Both the position numbers and the translations under genes were made by a program. This document shows positions 17,032-25,936 of a DNA stretch of 64,000 nucleotides, in pieces. This DNA comes from Floridanema aerugineum (GTDB lineage: Bacteria; Cyanobacteriota; Cyanobacteriia; Cyanobacteriales; Aerosakkonemataceae): contig NZ_JBHFNQ010000257.1 in the NCBI RefSeq assembly GCF_041929345.1, forward strand, positions 1-64,000, given 5' to 3'. Numbering within the stretch: position 1 is the stretch's first letter; the number at the start of each line of letters is the position of its first letter. Under the pieces are notes generated by a model, which was given only the letters and a program-made list of their open reading frames with translations, did no database searches and was not told the DNA's origin.

Positions 17032-17074
17032 AAAACTTACCAACCTAAACCAAGACTTTCCCAGAATTTTTTAG

Positions 17075-17132
17075 AAGTTGGCTGTAGCTGTAGAGACGTT
17101 GTATACAACGTCTCTACAGCTACAGCCAACTT
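17075..17132. repeat. 58-bp perfect palindrome
   Basis: AAGTTGGCTGTAGCTGTAG and its exact complement close on a central GTATAC. It is an extended version of the family at 1131-1164 and 32621-32650, with extra flanking arms. A perfect palindrome of this length is expected to be unstable and may extrude as a cruciform. Confidence 0.85.
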
Positions 17133-17153
17133 AGCTAGATAACAAGATGGTGA

Positions 17154-19724
17154 CTATGGCACAAATATTTTTCCCCATTTAACCTCTACTACCCCATTAG
17201 GGAAAAAGACAACTTGTAACTCAGCTACAGGCTGAATTTCCTGATTAGACAGATTAGTTGCCTGCTGTGATAACACATTAGCTAAAGGAGTTGTTTTTAG
17301 CAAACTCCTTGAAAGTTCATCCAGACCTTCGGCGGAAATTACAGTTCCATTTTTATTCACCAACACTCGATAAACTAAATTATCAGTCAAACTTACTACT
17401 GTTTGATTGGCTTTAGAATTTACTAAGGTTTGCCAATTTTGGGCAGTTTTTTTTTGCAGTTGACCTTGTAATTGATCGAGGGTTTCTTTGTCGGTAATTG
17501 CTGGCAACATTAACGCTTTGGTAAAGTCTAAACTAGAGGGAACCTCGGAGAGAATATGCGGAGGTAAATTCTTCAGTAGTCGTGCTGGTTTGAGATTATT
17601 ATTCTCAAGGTCAAGGGTGCTATCGAGTAACTTCCTAACAGGTTTTTGGTCAGATTGGGTGAATAAGTGATGCGGGAAGGGTTTATAATCATATTCTCTC
17701 GGAACCTTGCCTTCAATGACTGCGATCGCGTGCTTGGTTGCTTCATAACCTACATTGCTTGGCGATTGATCGACAATAGATTGTAAGGGTTCTTTAGGAT
17801 TGAGTAGCTGATTGGCAAAATTGCGAGTTAAGGGAACAATCCCAAAGACGTTAACTTTTTCACTTAAACCCAATTCCTTAACAGCCCTAATAGCCAATGT
17901 TGTAGTTGTTTGATTGACTCCCCACAAGACATTAATATTTGGATTATTCCTCAGCATCGCCTTAACTTTTTCTAAATCTTCTGGACTTTTTGCATTGGTT
18001 GATGCGGTGTAATTCCAACGAATACCCGTATCTTTTATTCCTGCTAAAAAACCCTGCAAATAAGGAAAGTAGCGAGTCGAATCTGCACCATCCACAAATC
18101 CTATATTGACTACTTGCCCTGTCAACTCTTTTTTTGCCCAACTTCCCATATATTTACCAATGTCGTAACCCATCTTGGAAGAATCACTTTCATAACAAGC
18201 AAACACCACATTTTGTGCTTCTGGGGGTAAGCAATCACCGACATTAATTGTCACAACACCAGAGATATAAGCTGAAAAGATAGCAGTAGCAGATTTTTGA
18301 AGGTCTCGCGGTCTTAATACGATCGCATCAACATCTTGAGCTAGTAATTGCCGAATTCCTTCGGCTTCAGCTTGCGGACTATCTCCTGTTTTCAGGGGTA
18401 TAACTTCAATATTTTGATGTTCTTTAGCATACTTCTCGATCCCTTGTTGATATAACTTATGACTTGAAGCATCATTAGGAATCAAGAATCCTATTTTATA
18501 AGTATCCATCCCTGGATTAGCAATTTTGGCTTCCCAGTTGCTGTCCTTTGTAGCTTTTTCCCAATTGTAGGCTCGTTCTAATTGATCTGCTGACCAAAAC
18601 TTAGCTCGCTTGAGATCGGCATCTTCCAGTTCTGCACCGATCATTATAGTTCCATTCCGCAAATCCGCATAGCGAAGCAAAGCGCCTTCCAAATTTGCTT
18701 TGTAAAGAATAGCTCCTTGCAAATTCGATCGACTCAAGTTGGTGTGTTCCAGATTAACTTGAATCAATTTAGCACCTGCCAAATTTGACCAGAGCAAAAC
18801 TGCATGAACGATCGAGGCTTTTGTTAAGTTAGCATCTCGAAGATTGATGCGACTCATAAAGCTACCATCGAGATTCGCTGACTCTAAATCTGCTTGCTCT
18901 AAGTGAGCAATTCGGAGATTTGCACCTTTGAGGTTTGCGCCCTTTAAATTCGCGCCTTTAAGGTTCACGCCTTCTAAATTTGCGCCTTCTAAGTTCGCGC
19001 CTTCTAAATTTGCGCCTTCTAAGTTCGCGCCTTTTAAATTCGCTCCTGCTAGATTGCTCTGGGAAAGATTAAATCCTTCATGCTTGAACAGCTGAGGCGG
19101 CCATTGGGCAAAAGTTTCTCGGCTTAATTGAAATTTATAGCACTTATTTAGCTGAATCCCTTGCAGATTTGCCTTAACCAGTTGTCCACCTAAGAGACTT
19201 TCGCACATATCATTAAGGCTCTGAATAGCATCAATTCTCGATTGCGAATACTCTACATCATTTTGTTCTCGAATTTCTTCCCTTGCTTCATTAATTGCTT
19301 GCTGTTGTCGCTGAGGAGCTTCCAGAAAATATGCTGCCATTGCTGCTAAAAGGGTAAATTGACCGATCACAGTTGCTAAACTGTAGATTGAGAGATTTTC
19401 ACACCACTTGACTATATCTCCCAACCTGCGATCGAAAAATTTGATAGGTTTGAGCAAAGGAGAATTAAAAGTTCTCGCGGCTTTATTGCTCTGGTACGTT
19501 TCAAACATCCGCCGATAGCTTTCTAGAGGAATATCAAGTCTTTTAGCTTCCTTAATTAATTCGTACTCTTGTTCAACTGAATCTTCAAAGGCAGCTACAG
19601 TGCGAAAGCTATCCTCTAAAATTATTAAAACATTTTCTATTTCGGTTATGTCGCCTTTTTCATGAAGAAACTCTTTGATTTCTGCTGCAGGTTCGGTTTC
19701 TCTTGGTGTTTTATTTCTACCCAC
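17154..19724 (-). CDS. Membrane-anchored pentapeptide-repeat / periplasmic-binding domain fusion protein
   Basis: This 856-residue protein combines unusual parts. Residues 1-110 are a charged helical cytoplasmic region, 113-134 a membrane helix (YSLATVIGQFTLLAAMAAYF), and 137-170 a coiled coil. Residues 218-375 are pentapeptide repeats of the A(N/D)LxG type (GANLEGANLEGANLEG). About 409-690 is a type I periplasmic sugar-binding fold: YKIGFLIPNDASSHKLYQQG, then VDAIVLRPRD, VGDCLPPE, MGYDIGKYMG, INVLWGVN. A 150-residue tail of unknown fold ends the protein. The GTG start has an AGGAG SD eight bases upstream. No ABC transporter genes are adjacent, so a sensing rather than transport role is inferred. 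Topology would place repeats and binding domain outside the cytoplasm. Confidence 0.8.
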   Translation of the reverse strand: MGRNKTPRETEPAAEIKEFLHEKGDITEIENVLIILEDSFRTVAAFEDSVEQEYELIKEAKRLDIPLESYRRMFETYQSNKAARTFNSPLLKPIKFFDRRLGDIVKWCENLSIYSLATVIGQFTLLAAMAAYFLEAPQRQQQAINEAREEIREQNDVEYSQSRIDAIQSLNDMCESLLGGQLVKANLQGIQLNKCYKFQLSRETFAQWPPQLFKHEGFNLSQSNLAGANLKGANLEGANLEGANLEGANLEGVNLKGANLKGANLKGANLRIAHLEQADLESANLDGSFMSRINLRDANLTKASIVHAVLLWSNLAGAKLIQVNLEHTNLSRSNLQGAILYKANLEGALLRYADLRNGTIMIGAELEDADLKRAKFWSADQLERAYNWEKATKDSNWEAKIANPGMDTYKIGFLIPNDASSHKLYQQGIEKYAKEHQNIEVIPLKTGDSPQAEAEGIRQLLAQDVDAIVLRPRDLQKSATAIFSAYISGVVTINVGDCLPPEAQNVVFACYESDSSKMGYDIGKYMGSWAKKELTGQVVNIGFVDGADSTRYFPYLQGFLAGIKDTGIRWNYTASTNAKSPEDLEKVKAMLRNNPNINVLWGVNQTTTTLAIRAVKELGLSEKVNVFGIVPLTRNFANQLLNPKEPLQSIVDQSPSNVGYEATKHAIAVIEGKVPREYDYKPFPHHLFTQSDQKPVRKLLDSTLDLENNNLKPARLLKNLPPHILSEVPSSLDFTKALMLPAITDKETLDQLQGQLQKKTAQNWQTLVNSKANQTVVSLTDNLVYRVLVNKNGTVISAEGLDELSRSLLKTTPLANVLSQQATNLSNQEIQPVAELQVVFFPNGVVEVKWGKIFVP

Positions 19725-20110
19725 GCTTAAGCTCCTACAAAATTGCCAAGAATGGCTCGTTTGTCAATTGCTATCTCAAGAATACTCAATTAAGCAAATT
19801 GATGGTCTTTGGGGACGTTCGCGTAGCCTGTCCCTACCCAAAACTCGAGCCGTATTGATTGCCATCTTTATTCGCAGATGACCCGGAAGAATTATATCAC
19901 TTCTTTGATAAATTTTACATACCCATTATTTCCGAGTACACTAGGGTTTGAGCCTAGTTTGAACGGGACTACTAAAGGGAAGCGATAAACTAAAGAGCAT
20001 CTAAATTGTATATTTTTGGTGCTAGGCAAAAACTGTCAATCCCTCTCCCATCTCCCCATCCCCCTTCTCTCCATCAACCTAAATATTAAATTTAAATACG
20101 TAGCAGTTTA
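19725..20110. other. Noncoding spacer
   Basis: This 386-bp spacer separates two minus-strand genes. It contains a short repeat (GGGGACGTTCGCGTAGCCTG near 19814) and a C/T-rich tract (20040-20075). No gene or clear terminator was found. Confidence 0.4.
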
Positions 20111-22612
20111 TTAAGAGGCTTTGATCGGAATCTCAATAATAAACTCTGCTCCTTTTCCTTTTAGTGACTTACAGGTGAGTTTACCTTGGTGTTTTTCCAC
20201 TACAACAGCATAGCTAATTGCCAATCCAATGCCTGTACCTTTCCCCACCATTTTAGTAGTAAAAAATGGGTCAAACAAGCGGCTTTGCATTTCTTCAGCA
20301 ATACCGCAGCCATTATCTTTAATGCGAATACTTACATAATTATGATCGACTACTGCGGTGCGAATTTCGATCGTAGGTGATGAATATTGAGAATCTTCTT
20401 TTTTCCAATTTACTAATGAAGGGTTTTCCATTCCCTCTTCTAGTGCGTCAATGGCATTAGCTAAAATATTCATAAATACCTGATTGAGTTGACCAGCATA
20501 ACACTCTACTTTCGGTAATTTACCATAGGCTTTAATTACCTCAATTCCAGTACGATTAGGATTACATTTTAAGCGATTACTCAAGATTAACAGAGTGCTA
20601 TCTATTCCGTCATGAATATCAACAAATTTCATTTCACTTTCATCAAGCCGAGAGAAGTTCCGCAGTGCTAACACAATTTCTCGAATGCGTTCTGCTCCCA
20701 GTTTCATAGAAGCCAAAAGTTTTGGCAAGTCTTCCACCAAAAAATCTAATTCTACCTGTTCTGCCTTTTCTGTAATTTCCTCTCCAGGTTCAGGGAAATA
20801 TTTTTGATATAAATTCAACAGGTCTAGCAAGTCTTGTGTATATTCATCAGCATGACTTAAATTACCATAAATAAAGTTAATTGGGTTGTTAATTTCGTGG
20901 GCAATACCAGCTACCATTTGCCCCAAAGCTGACATTTTTTCGCTTTGCACTAACTGAGTTTGGGTACGCTGAAGTTCTTTAAGCGCTTGTTCTAATTGAG
21001 CGGCTTTTTCTCTTTCTCTGGCTTCCGATTCTTGCAAAGCTGCATTTAATTTAGCCAGTTCATCTGCTTGACGCAGGACAATTTTAATAATGGCATTTCT
21101 CAGTTCATGTACGGCTTCTATTTCACATGGTTTCCAAGGTAAGGATTTAAATTTAACGATTTCTTTCCACAATTCAAAGGATTTACGAGGCGAAAGACGT
21201 AAGCTGCCATCTTCCATGATTTTAGTGATTTCTGCTGGTTCATAAGGATTACCTGCCCAATTCACTGTTTGCACAACTTCAGGTCGAAAACATAAAACAT
21301 AATGATTCTGTGTTTGGGACAAGGAAATTCCAATTAAGCCACTAGCTACATCCTTATATTTTTCTGCTTCTGGATAAAGTTTTGCCAAGGAATCTGTATA
21401 AAAAACATCTTGTTTAAAGTTATTACCTATCCACTCAATTAAGTTCTTAATTTCGCTTATTGAGGGAGTTTTACCAATGATTCTACATTCTTGATCTAAA
21501 CAAACTGCGGCTCCTTCTGCGCTGACTAATTCTAATAAATTAGGATAGTGTTTGAGTAATCCGTCTATCACATTTTTTTCCCTGGACATATATTCAATAA
21601 ATCTAGAAATCAGGGATTTTAGTTTAATTTGATAATCGTAATTTTCGCTATCAGCTTTTGAGGAAAGTTCCACGGACATTACTTGTCCTAAAAATTTGCA
21701 AGCTGTGCGAGCTTCATAACTAATATATTTTGGTGAATAATGATGACAGGCGACAAGCCCCCAAAGTTTTTGCTCTTTCATTAAAGATATAGACATTGAA
21801 GCACCAACACCCATATTTTGCAGATATTCTATATGTAATGGGGAGACACTTCTTAACCCGGAAAAACTCAAATCTATGGGATTACCAGTGACAGGATTAT
21901 TAAGAGGTGTAATCGCAACTGGTTGATAGTTAACATCGGCAATTAATCTAATCCAATTTAAGGCATATAGTTTTCTTGCTTGTTTAGGAATATCTGTAGC
22001 TGGGTAGTTTAATCCTAAATAACTGGTTAAATCTTCTCGTTTATCTTCAGCAATTACTTCTCCATGACCTTCGGGGCTAAATCTGTATACCATGACTCTA
22101 TCAAAACCAGAAAGATGCCGCACTTCTGTAGCTATATTTTGGCATAGTTGCTGTAAATTAAGTGATTCCTGAATTTTAGAAGCGGCTGTTCTAATATAAT
22201 GATAAAAACTAAAAAAAGGCATATATTCTATAGAGGCTGCCACCTCTAATTCTAGGATTAATAATCCATTTATCCGATGGATTATTCCATCGAAACAAAC
22301 AGACCCTTGGCTAGTTTTTATAGATAATTTAATGGGATTAAACGATTGTATTTCTTCAGAAAATAAACATTCTTTGAGGCGCTGAATCTGTAATTTATCA
22401 ACTAACAAACTCAAGTTATTACTAATCAAAGCTTCAGCTTTAATTCCCAAAAATTCCAGAGTGTTTTCACTGGATTGTAAGATGGTAAGATCGGGTTCTT
22501 GTAATACTAATAGAACCCCATGAGGCTGAATTGAACCAGGAATGTGAATTGGTTCGCTCTCACAGTTAGTTAGACCAGCTTCTTCAGCTGTAATAATTTT
22601 GCTCGTCGTCAT
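20111..22612 (-). CDS. cphB: Phytochrome histidine kinase, biliverdin (CphB/BphP) type
   Basis: The 833 residues are arranged as PAS (about 15-125), GAF (145-310), PHY (325-505), a coiled linker and HisKA/HATPase (555-830). The N-terminal motif NCESEPIHIPGSIQPHG places Cys17 where bacteriophytochromes attach biliverdin. The GAF motif reads SGLRSVSPLHIEYLQ: residue 259, the bilin-binding Cys of Cph1-type phytochromes, is Leu. This is the pattern of cyanobacterial CphB. The PASDIP-type motif is YPATDIP with Asp207. The kinase H-box is AHEINNPINF, and DNGCGI and GTGIGLAIS are present. No heme oxygenase or response regulator gene is adjacent. It is therefore an orphan red/far-red sensor kinase. 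Confidence 0.92.
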   Translation of the reverse strand: MTTSKIITAEEAGLTNCESEPIHIPGSIQPHGVLLVLQEPDLTILQSSENTLEFLGIKAEALISNNLSLLVDKLQIQRLKECLFSEEIQSFNPIKLSIKTSQGSVCFDGIIHRINGLLILELEVAASIEYMPFFSFYHYIRTAASKIQESLNLQQLCQNIATEVRHLSGFDRVMVYRFSPEGHGEVIAEDKREDLTSYLGLNYPATDIPKQARKLYALNWIRLIADVNYQPVAITPLNNPVTGNPIDLSFSGLRSVSPLHIEYLQNMGVGASMSISLMKEQKLWGLVACHHYSPKYISYEARTACKFLGQVMSVELSSKADSENYDYQIKLKSLISRFIEYMSREKNVIDGLLKHYPNLLELVSAEGAAVCLDQECRIIGKTPSISEIKNLIEWIGNNFKQDVFYTDSLAKLYPEAEKYKDVASGLIGISLSQTQNHYVLCFRPEVVQTVNWAGNPYEPAEITKIMEDGSLRLSPRKSFELWKEIVKFKSLPWKPCEIEAVHELRNAIIKIVLRQADELAKLNAALQESEAREREKAAQLEQALKELQRTQTQLVQSEKMSALGQMVAGIAHEINNPINFIYGNLSHADEYTQDLLDLLNLYQKYFPEPGEEITEKAEQVELDFLVEDLPKLLASMKLGAERIREIVLALRNFSRLDESEMKFVDIHDGIDSTLLILSNRLKCNPNRTGIEVIKAYGKLPKVECYAGQLNQVFMNILANAIDALEEGMENPSLVNWKKEDSQYSSPTIEIRTAVVDHNYVSIRIKDNGCGIAEEMQSRLFDPFFTTKMVGKGTGIGLAISYAVVVEKHQGKLTCKSLKGKGAEFIIEIPIKAS

Positions 22613-22881
22613 GTTAGTAATTTTCCTTTTAAATAGAAAAAAACACTGATACTAGGATGAGATTAAGTATAGATCTTTCTTCTTAATGTTGCTGATGATT
22701 ATGGCGATCGCACCGGAGCGCCGCTGTTATTTCTGAAAAACTACTCCTGTCCTTTAAAGTATTTAACTAACTGATACTAAGATGCCCAGAAAAATTATTG
22801 ATTATTCAAATTTTGCAGATAATTAATAATTTTTAATAATTTCACTAAAATACTTTTAAGAAATATAACTTATTAACAATT

Positions 22882-23466
22882 TTAAGCGGATCTACCACTT
22901 TCGCCCTGTATTATAGCGGCACCAATTAAATGTGCAAGGCGCAGCGCTTCTGGAACATTACCGCAGTCTGTCAATCTTTGCAGTACCGCACTGATAACTT
23001 CTGGTGTTTCGCCACAAACTTGAAAATAAAAAGGTGGAAAGGCATGAATTGTACCTGCACGTTGCAGTATTTTTAAGCGTTTTTCTGGTTGAGGAAGACG
23101 GCGCAAAGCAGTTTCCATTGCGCTAAGGTTTGGGAGATGGCGCATGACGGAAACACAAGGAAGTTCTAGTTGCTGGGAAAGTAGCGGCAGGTCTATGATA
23201 TTGAAGCCACCAAAGGCGATGCCATCCAGTAGCAAAATGTGTAATTGTGGTAAAAATTTGCTGCCAATAAGTAACTTACAAATTGTATCTGTAGCGTTCC
23301 AGCCATCTTGTCGGACATACCCCCAAACCATGCCTTCAAAACGGGTATTGGCACAGACAATTCCAGATATGGCGACACGACTTCCCCGGCGACGTTGAAA
23401 AGGTGCATCATCAAAACCGATGACACGAATTGTGCGGTTTAATCTCAGTAGAGATGCCAGATTCAT
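22882..23466 (-). CDS. DUF99 family protein (endonuclease dU / EndoV-like fold)
   Basis: A 194-residue protein of the DUF99 family, related by fold to endonuclease V. Typical segments are RVIGFDDAPF near the N-terminus, AISGIVCANTRFEGMVWG, LLLDGIAFGGFNIID with its conserved Asp, and a C-terminal LRLAHLIGAAIIQGESG. Members are best known from archaea and cyanobacteria; a role in DNA or RNA repair is inferred from fold only. It starts at ATG 23466, which gives the full family N-terminus. It is separate from its neighbours (100 bp to the J-domain gene). No SD is obvious. Confidence 0.85.
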   Translation of the reverse strand: MNLASLLRLNRTIRVIGFDDAPFQRRRGSRVAISGIVCANTRFEGMVWGYVRQDGWNATDTICKLLIGSKFLPQLHILLLDGIAFGGFNIIDLPLLSQQLELPCVSVMRHLPNLSAMETALRRLPQPEKRLKILQRAGTIHAFPPFYFQVCGETPEVISAVLQRLTDCGNVPEALRLAHLIGAAIIQGESGRSA

Positions 23467-23570
23467 GAGTGATTATTTACCATAAGATATGTACTGATTA
23501 GAATATTGATAATTTCCGTTTATTCATAGTCGCGATCGCTAATTTACCACTAAATTCTCTCTTTAACTCA

Positions 23571-23990
23571 TTAGTCTAACCACACAAACATATCTTTACG
23601 ATTGAAATTACTGAACGGCATATTTTCATCAATATCCGGGTGTCTCTTTTCGGTTTTTGGTTGAGTTTTTGGTTGAGTTTTAGGTTGAGCTTTTGGTTGT
23701 TGGTAAAAGTTGCTACCGTTTTTCTGAATAGAGGAAGATGGCGGATTTTGCAGGTCAGGATTGGTTGGGGAAGAGAGGGAAACGGAAGTGTAAGTATGTG
23801 AACGTAAATGCTGATGAGCTTCGTTGATTTCTTGCAACTTTTTATGAGCTTTTTGTTGCAGTCGTGGATGATTGGGAAAACGGTCTGGATGCCATACCAT
23901 TGCCAAATCTTTGTACCCCTGGTGAATTTCTTCTAAGGAGGCTCCAGGCTCTAGTTCAAGTACTTTGTAGTATTCTTCTAGTTTACTCAT
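23571..23990 (-). CDS. J-domain (DnaJ-like) co-chaperone protein
   Basis: With the start at ATG 23990 (GGGAG SD seven bases upstream) this is a 139-residue protein. A complete J domain occupies residues 5-65: YYKVLELEPGASLEEIHQGY, then VWHPDRFPNHP with the HPD loop that stimulates Hsp70 ATPase. The rest is a Pro/Gln/Ser-rich linker with tandem QPKT units and a conserved-looking end, PFSNFNRKDMFVWLD. It lacks the Gly/Phe, zinc-finger and substrate domains of DnaJ, so it is a class III J protein that probably targets a DnaK paralogue to a specific client. The in-frame extension to 24092 is not family-like. Confidence 0.85.
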   Translation of the reverse strand: MSKLEEYYKVLELEPGASLEEIHQGYKDLAMVWHPDRFPNHPRLQQKAHKKLQEINEAHQHLRSHTYTSVSLSSPTNPDLQNPPSSSIQKNGSNFYQQPKAQPKTQPKTQPKTEKRHPDIDENMPFSNFNRKDMFVWLD

Positions 23991-24208
23991 TGATGACTCC
24001 CTACGGTCATTCCAAAAATAGCGATCGACCCACGTATTTTTAGTTTGAAGTGAGTTGACAATAAAGTGGTATTTTTGAAGACATAGTTTCAAAAAAATAT
24101 GTTCGGATATTTTCCTTAACTTAAATTAATCTTTAGTAAAGTAACTACTCTATTTCCATACATTATTAATTTGAGCTAGAAAATCAGTTAAATAAGTTAC
24201 ATTATTAC

Positions 24209-24511
24209 CTACCAATCTCGTCCTTTAATTTCAAAATTTGTTAAGCCTTGAGGTGGTTCGTATTCAATAGCGACGTTTTTCACCTCAGCTGCACGGCTTC
24301 CTTGATGACACCAACTAACTATTTGCTCAACCTCTGCTTTTTTCCCTTCAAAAACAGCCTCTACACGACCGTCGGGTAAGTTGCGTACCCAACCTTTAAC
24401 ACCTAACTGCTTTGCTTGATTGTAGGTAGAGTAGCGATAACCTACTCCTTGAACAAGTCCAGTAACAATAACATGAACGCGAATTAAGTCTGTTTGTGAT
24501 TCTTTTGTCAT
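24209..24511 (-). CDS. acyP: Acylphosphatase
   Basis: A 100-residue acylphosphatase with both catalytic elements: the phosphate-binding loop GLVQGVGYR (catalytic Arg) and GWVRNLPDGRVE (catalytic Asn). The remainder fits the ferredoxin-like fold. It would hydrolyse acyl-phosphates such as carbamoyl or acetyl phosphate in the cytoplasm. It starts 6 bases after the stop of the acylphosphatase-hydrolase fusion gene (24518-25867), so the two are cotranscribed and clearly arose by duplication of the domain. It keeps the Asn that the fused copy has lost. Confidence 0.93.
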   Translation of the reverse strand: MTKESQTDLIRVHVIVTGLVQGVGYRYSTYNQAKQLGVKGWVRNLPDGRVEAVFEGKKAEVEQIVSWCHQGSRAAEVKNVAIEYEPPQGLTNFEIKGRDW

Positions 24512-24517
24512 AATTCT

Positions 24518-25867
24518 TTAACTTATAACTCTTCGATTCAAAAGTTCGGCTACATGAGTATGAATTACTTCGTTTTCCCAATAATTAGGATAATTATAGT
24601 AATTATTACTCATTTCAATGGCAATATCCTCAATTGCTGGATGACCACCAAATAGAGAACTAATGGGAAATGCTGATAGATCGTTTATATCATAAAAAAC
24701 TTTCCAAATAATTTCTTGGGTTTGTTCGGGAATGCCAATTTCATCAATGGATAAAGTGTCTTGATTTGCCAAGGTATTAACTACCCGTTGGGAACTTAGT
24801 AATAAAAGTGGAAGTTGGGATGCCATAGTAACGATCGATCCGATTTCTAAATGTTTTTTCTGAGTAGCGGTACGCCAAAATAAATAGCGTTCTACTGTTT
24901 CTCGCTTTTCCTCTGCCAAAATAGGACTGTTAGCAATTGTTGGTTCTTTGTCTAATTCCGGGTTATGGTTGCTCTGGTTTCCAGTTTGGTAAAATAAACC
25001 ATGTAAGAAATCGTTAACTATATTTGTACCTAAACCGCTGCTAATGGCGTGTAATCTAATTTTGATTGTGGCTTCTTTTTTAGCTAAATTTCTCTCTATT
25101 TGATGACGATACTTTTCTAAAAGGTCTAAAATTTGACTGTAAACTGCTAGTTGTAGGGCAATTTTTCCCTCAATTCCGCTATAGTAAATAGCTGCACCGA
25201 TTCCCTGTGACCAAATTAGGTTTTGTAGGGGGTGAAGTAGCGATCGCCACCAAGGTTGTAAGCTATTATTAGTAATCTTTTGTGATTGAGCTTTTAAATT
25301 TAGTTGGTTAGCAATAAACTCTTCTGCTTTATGCAACTTTTCATCTAATCTATCTTCCTCTGTATCTGCCAAATAATGACCCCAATTTACTGAGATAATA
25401 TCATCAATCCGTTCCGATAGTTTATGCTGTTTCTTAACTGGTTCCCAAAGTAAATCATATAGTTTCGTTTCGGAAAACTTAGAATTTAGGGGAATTACAC
25501 CATGTACAAATAAGAGGATATTAATAGTTTTAACTTTAACGTCTTTCGGCTCATTTTTAATACTAAGTTCGCTAGGTCGCCTGATAATAAAATCCTTCAA
25601 TCCCTGTAGTTTTTCATATTCGACTGTCACAGTTTTGACTACTGCATCAGGACTCCCTCGGTAACACCAACGAATGATTGCTTCGACAAGTTCTTTGTTT
25701 CCTTCAAACACAGCTTCTACCCGTCCATCGGGTATTTCTTCCACCCAACCCCCGATTCCCCATTGATTTGCTTTGTCCCAAGTAGCTAGGCGATAACCAA
25801 CTCCATGAACAGTTCCAGTAATGAAAACGTGCGCTCTAACTCTTTCTGACGATGATTGTTTTTCCAT
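24518..25867 (-). CDS. Acylphosphatase-like domain fused to an alpha/beta-hydrolase-like domain
   Basis: The 449-residue protein begins with an acylphosphatase-like domain (residues 8-95) that keeps GTVHGVGYR but reads GWVEEIPDGRVE where active enzymes have GWVxN, so the catalytic Asn is replaced by Glu. From about residue 113 a second domain begins with NILLFVHGVIP, contains a possible nucleophile elbow HAISSGLGTNIVNDFL, and ends with NDLSAFPISSLF and YWENEVIHTHVAELL. That layout resembles bacterial alpha/beta hydrolases, but the Ser context is atypical. The ATG start is at 25867. The functional acylphosphatase gene follows by 6 bases. The fused acylphosphatase domain may bind rather than hydrolyse its ligand. 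Confidence 0.75.
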   Translation of the reverse strand: MEKQSSSERVRAHVFITGTVHGVGYRLATWDKANQWGIGGWVEEIPDGRVEAVFEGNKELVEAIIRWCYRGSPDAVVKTVTVEYEKLQGLKDFIIRRPSELSIKNEPKDVKVKTINILLFVHGVIPLNSKFSETKLYDLLWEPVKKQHKLSERIDDIISVNWGHYLADTEEDRLDEKLHKAEEFIANQLNLKAQSQKITNNSLQPWWRSLLHPLQNLIWSQGIGAAIYYSGIEGKIALQLAVYSQILDLLEKYRHQIERNLAKKEATIKIRLHAISSGLGTNIVNDFLHGLFYQTGNQSNHNPELDKEPTIANSPILAEEKRETVERYLFWRTATQKKHLEIGSIVTMASQLPLLLLSSQRVVNTLANQDTLSIDEIGIPEQTQEIIWKVFYDINDLSAFPISSLFGGHPAIEDIAIEMSNNYYNYPNYWENEVIHTHVAELLNRRVIS

Positions 25868-25936
25868 AAAATTTATATTAAATAACTACTGTCGATCGAT
25901 TTTTATTTCTCACTTTACCACTAGGAGATTAGTTTC

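Noticed and set aside
23640..23700. Possible CRISPR-like short direct repeats
   Set aside because: The repeats are in-frame QPKT codons of the J-domain protein without spacers of constant length.
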